A stretch of DNA of 9,720 nucleotides, from assembly GCA_021298045.1 (NCBI GenBank), contig JAJTHY010000143.1, positions 1-9,720 on the forward strand. The letters are read 5' to 3'. The translations under genes and the position numbers were made by a program. The notes under the pieces are model-generated. The model made no database searches and was not told where the DNA came from. It worked only from the letters and a program-made list of their open reading frames with translations. Below, piece by piece: positions 7,154-9,720 of the stretch (the first letter of the stretch is position 1; the number at the start of each line of letters is the position of its first letter). The DNA comes from Candidatus Jidaibacter sp. GTDB taxonomy: Bacteria; Pseudomonadota; Alphaproteobacteria; Rickettsiales; Midichloriaceae.

Positions 7154-7364
7154 CTTTTGAATAACGAAAATGACTATTACCTAATCATGTTTTCAGAACG
7201 CTTACATTCTATTTCTTCATAACTTCTTATATATTTTTGTTTGTCAAAAATTCTCTGTTGCAGCAAATTGGTATTTTATAACGGTTTGGCTATAATTAAA
7301 GTGTCAATAAAATTAAATAACTACCCAACTCATTGTAATTTAATTATATCATTATTTTGCAAAA
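7154..7364. other. convergent AT-rich intergenic spacer
   Basis: This 211-bp spacer separates the rightward methyltransferase gene from the leftward kup gene. It should contain termination for both, but no convincing stem followed by a T-run was found. Only a short perfect palindrome ATTTTGCAAAAT (7354-7365) abuts the kup stop, and it is too weak to call a terminator. No tRNA, small RNA or open reading frame of note is seen. Confidence 0.5.
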
Positions 7365-9224
7365 TTAAACCTTATATGTAACAACCAATTCCACCACTTT
7401 TTGATTAGGAACTTTAAAAAAATCATGAGCTGAAAGAGCATTGTTTGATAGAAAAATATATAAAGATTTGCTAATTTCATCAAAGATATTGCGGTTATTG
7501 GCAATAAGCGTCTCTTTGCTTAAAAAACAAGATACTGAAGAGTCATGTTTTATAATGCCGCCATCATAAGCCCAAGTTGTTACTTCATGCAAATTTGGTA
7601 CTTCCAAAAATCCAAATGATGCTGTCACAATGAATATATCTTTCTCTATTTCTTCGAAAAAGAATTTCTCAGCTTTTGGAACCCTTGGTACCTCCTTAGT
7701 TATAACAGTAAGTAAAATAACTTTTTCATGCAGAAATTTATTGTGCCGCAAATTTATTACCAATGCATTAGGGATCTTACCAGGATAATGCGACATGAAA
7801 ACAGCGCACCCTGGTATGCGATGTTTATAACTTTTTTTATGCTCTGCTAAAAATGTGGTAACGCTAGAGCTACATAGTAATTTTTGCTCACTAAGCATTT
7901 TCTTGCCAGAGCGCCAAACCCAAATTATGTAAGATACCGCTGCCATGATTAGCAAAGTGTACCAGGCTCCCTCAAATATTTTAACTAAATTTGTAAGAAA
8001 GAAGTTTATATCCAATATCAAAAACGGAGAAAGCAGAGCAGCGCTTTTAAACTTACTCCATTTCCATTTATAAATAGCACTATAAATAAGCAGAATACTA
8101 CTTATGAGCATTACGCCAGAAACACTTAAACCATAAGCAACAGCGAGATTATCTGAATTTTGAAATTTAAGTACGGCAGTGATAGTAAGAATGCAGAGTA
8201 GTAAATTAATGGTGGGGATATATATTTGTCCACGATGCTTAGATGTATGAATAACTTTTAGCCTTGGTAAATACTCCAGCATTATGGCTTGCCAAGCAAG
8301 GGAAAATACCCCGGAAATAATGGATTGAGAGGCGGTTATGGTCGCAATAGTTGCAAGTATAATAAGCGGGTAAAGCAACATTTGCGGAGCAAGATTGTAG
8401 AATGGGTTGCTTATAGCTGCTGGATTTTCTAATAACAACGCGCCCTGACCTAGGTAATTAAGTGCAAGAGCTGGAAATACAAAATACATCCACGCTGTTT
8501 GTATGGGGCGCTTACCAAAATGTCCCAAATCTGCATAAAGAGCTTCAGCTCCAGTTATAACTAGAATAGCTCCACCCATGGAAATAAAACCAGCCGTCCC
8601 ATTGTAGATTAAAAAATGAATTGCATAATATGGGGAGAGAGCTTTAAAAATAGAGGGATTTTGTGAGATACCAATAATCCCCAATATCAATATTGCCAAA
8701 AACCAAATTATCATTATTGGACCAAAGTATGTGCCTATTAGATCGCTACCACGCCGTTGTAGGGCAAATAACCCGAGCAGTATTGCAATCGAGATCAGGA
8801 CTATATGTCGAGGATTTAACTCGGTAATAAGATGCAAGCCCTCTAAGGCCCCTAAAACTGATATGGCAGGCGTAATTGCTCCGTCACCTACCAATAATGC
8901 CCCTCCTAAAATTCCTAATATTATAGGCAATGACTTCCATTTTTGGAGGCGATATTTTGATATTAACAAAGCAAGTGCCAATACTCCGCCTTCGCCTTGA
9001 TTATTGATTGTTAACAACAAGCAAACATATTTTATAGTGGTCATTAAAATCAACATCCAAATAAATAAGCTTATGATGCCTAAAGTATTGATTTCTGTTA
9101 CTGCTAAAGACCCTATTGTGAAGCAGCTTTTAAGGGCGTATAGGGGGCTGGTGCCTATATCGCCGTAAACTATGCCAATTGCACCGATGAGCATCTTCTT
9201 GAAATCTTCTTTTGGCTGCTTCAT
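7365..9224 (-). CDS. kup: KUP/HAK/KT family potassium uptake protein
   Basis: This 619-residue inner-membrane potassium transporter (proton-coupled in the bacterial members studied) has almost exactly the usual length of about 620-630. The first membrane span carries the family signature GIVYGDIGTSPLYALK (17-32). It is followed by NNQGEGG (74-80) and GDGAITPAISVLGALEGL (113-130). Further on come GAEALYADLGHFGKRPIQ, the late span AVAYGLSVSGVM, and a polar C-terminal cytoplasmic domain with the typical VTASFGFLEVPNL. About twelve hydrophobic segments precede the C-terminal domain. The gene stands alone, convergent with the methyltransferase gene and divergent from the small lipoprotein gene. 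The ATG at 9224-9222 (minus strand) gives the standard KUP N-terminus, with no strong Shine-Dalgarno sequence. All signature regions inspected look intact. Osmotic or potassium homeostasis is the expected role. Confidence 0.97.
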   Translation of the reverse strand: MKQPKEDFKKMLIGAIGIVYGDIGTSPLYALKSCFTIGSLAVTEINTLGIISLFIWMLILMTTIKYVCLLLTINNQGEGGVLALALLISKYRLQKWKSLPIILGILGGALLVGDGAITPAISVLGALEGLHLITELNPRHIVLISIAILLGLFALQRRGSDLIGTYFGPIMIIWFLAILILGIIGISQNPSIFKALSPYYAIHFLIYNGTAGFISMGGAILVITGAEALYADLGHFGKRPIQTAWMYFVFPALALNYLGQGALLLENPAAISNPFYNLAPQMLLYPLIILATIATITASQSIISGVFSLAWQAIMLEYLPRLKVIHTSKHRGQIYIPTINLLLCILTITAVLKFQNSDNLAVAYGLSVSGVMLISSILLIYSAIYKWKWSKFKSAALLSPFLILDINFFLTNLVKIFEGAWYTLLIMAAVSYIIWVWRSGKKMLSEQKLLCSSSVTTFLAEHKKSYKHRIPGCAVFMSHYPGKIPNALVINLRHNKFLHEKVILLTVITKEVPRVPKAEKFFFEEIEKDIFIVTASFGFLEVPNLHEVTTWAYDGGIIKHDSSVSCFLSKETLIANNRNIFDEISKSLYIFLSNNALSAHDFFKVPNQKVVELVVTYKV

Positions 9225-9352
9225 TTATATGCGCTTACAATGATTTTAATTCCTATAATAGTAATATATATCTTTGAAAAATCTACTCTATATACAAATA
9301 TTTATTTTGATGATAAACCTATTTTACAATTTAAAATTATGAGATTTTACCA
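9225..9352. other. divergent promoter region between kup and the small lipoprotein gene
   Basis: This 128-bp, very AT-rich spacer must hold promoters for both diverging genes. Several hexamers resembling -10 boxes occur on both strands, for example TAAAAT at 9332-9337 with TTGATG at 9307-9312, but the 19-base spacing is not ideal. The composition is so AT-rich that no pair can be chosen with confidence. No operator-like inverted repeat was recognised. Confidence 0.4.
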
Positions 9353-9667
9353 ATGAAAAAGTTTGTAATCATCTTATGTTTACTATGTTCCGGGTGCTCT
9401 TGTAATAACGAAGACATAACGGCGCTACAAGTGATAAAACCCACAGATAAATACTTGAATTGCAATAAACTAAATGAAGAATTACTGCTAGCTGACTTTG
9501 CGGTTAGAGAGAATATATCCCGCATGGATGCGGCAACAGCCTATGCCAAAAACCCCACATGCTTAATATCTGCTAAGTTGCAAATAGAAAGAGCGCAAAA
9601 TATGGCTGAAAACAGAGTGGATTACCTACAAATGCTTATTCGCAATAAGGGATGTATACTCCGTTAA
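9353..9667 (+). CDS. small probable lipoprotein, function unknown
   Basis: This 104-residue protein begins MKKFVIILCLLCSGCSC, a positively charged start and hydrophobic core followed by a lipobox-like SGC. Cys15 is the likely lipidated residue, giving a mature protein of 90 residues anchored in a membrane facing the periplasm. The lipobox is not ideal, because position -3 is Cys12 rather than Leu, with Leu at -4. The mature part is helical in character, with the segments LNCNKLNEELLLADFAVREN and LQIERAQNMAENRVDYLQ, and has cysteines at 17, 37, 70 and 101 besides Cys15. The start ATG is the only one that gives a signal peptide; a weak GAG lies about ten bases upstream. No enzyme motif is seen. 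Small lipoproteins of this size occur as VirB7-type secretion components, but nothing here proves that role. It stands apart from the secretion genes, beyond kup. Confidence 0.75.
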   Translation: MKKFVIILCLLCSGCSCNNEDITALQVIKPTDKYLNCNKLNEELLLADFAVRENISRMDAATAYAKNPTCLISAKLQIERAQNMAENRVDYLQMLIRNKGCILR

Positions 9668-9684
9668 CTTGAAAAATTTATGTT

Positions 9685-9711
9685 GTCGCCCTGTTGCGCC
9701 AGCAGGGCGAC
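9685..9711. repeat. GC-rich perfect hairpin, possible terminator or palindromic repeat
   Basis: GTCGCCCTGTTG (9685-9696) pairs with CAGCAGGGCGAC (9700-9711) across a three-base loop CGC: 12 pairs, 11 Watson-Crick and one G-T. An ATG/CAT pair (9680-9682 with 9714-9716) extends it after a small internal loop. It starts 17 bases after the lipoprotein stop. On the plus strand no T-run follows within the window, so a classic rho-independent terminator is not shown. Read on the minus strand, ATTTTTC comes a few bases after the stem, which could terminate a leftward gene lying to the right. Confidence 0.7.
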
Positions 9712-9720
9712 CGCATTAAA

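Noticed and set aside
8731..9000. Plus-strand open frame of 89 codons inside kup
   Set aside because: It is antisense to conserved KUP signature regions and has no domain resemblance.
9337..9525. Minus-strand open frame overlapping the lipoprotein gene
   Set aside because: The plus-strand frame has a proper signal peptide and start, while the minus frame has no features of its own.

Overview
The window looks like chromosomal DNA from a Rickettsiales-like alphaproteobacterium, probably intracellular. The base composition is AT-rich. It carries alphaproteobacterial-type complex I genes, a VirB4-family type IV secretion ATPase followed by a large cysteine-rich exported protein, and an interspersed palindromic repeat that is translated inside a gene, as is known for Rickettsia palindromic elements. 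The order-level placement is an inference from gene content; genus cannot be told.

Layout. Bases 1-1478 hold the end of nuoD and complete nuoE (complex I peripheral arm), transcribed rightward. No nuoF follows. After a 93-bp gap, bases 1572-7153 form a probable rightward unit: a VirB4-like ATPase, overlapping by 4 bp (ATGA) with an 857-residue cysteine-rich exported protein, then a class I SAM-dependent methyltransferase 9 bp downstream. A 211-bp convergent spacer separates this from kup, a complete low-affinity potassium uptake gene on the minus strand (7365-9224). Divergent from kup is a small rightward gene (9353-9667) for a probable lipoprotein of unknown function. It is followed by a very stable GC-rich hairpin at the window edge.

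How the genes relate. NuoD and NuoE work together in respiratory complex I. The VirB4-like protein and the cysteine-rich protein are translationally coupled. They resemble the virB4-virB6 gene order of rickettsial secretion loci, but the second protein lacks the multi-spanning VirB6 membrane core. The ATPase keeps an intact Walker A but has Asn-Asn where Walker B should read Asp-Glu, so it may bind but not efficiently hydrolyse nucleotide.

The most striking feature is a 93-bp imperfect palindrome (3869-3961) that begins five codons into the cysteine-rich gene. It is exactly 31 codons, has no stop, and sits between a well-placed ribosome binding site and the signal-peptide core. Removing it in silico leaves an ordinary short signal peptide.
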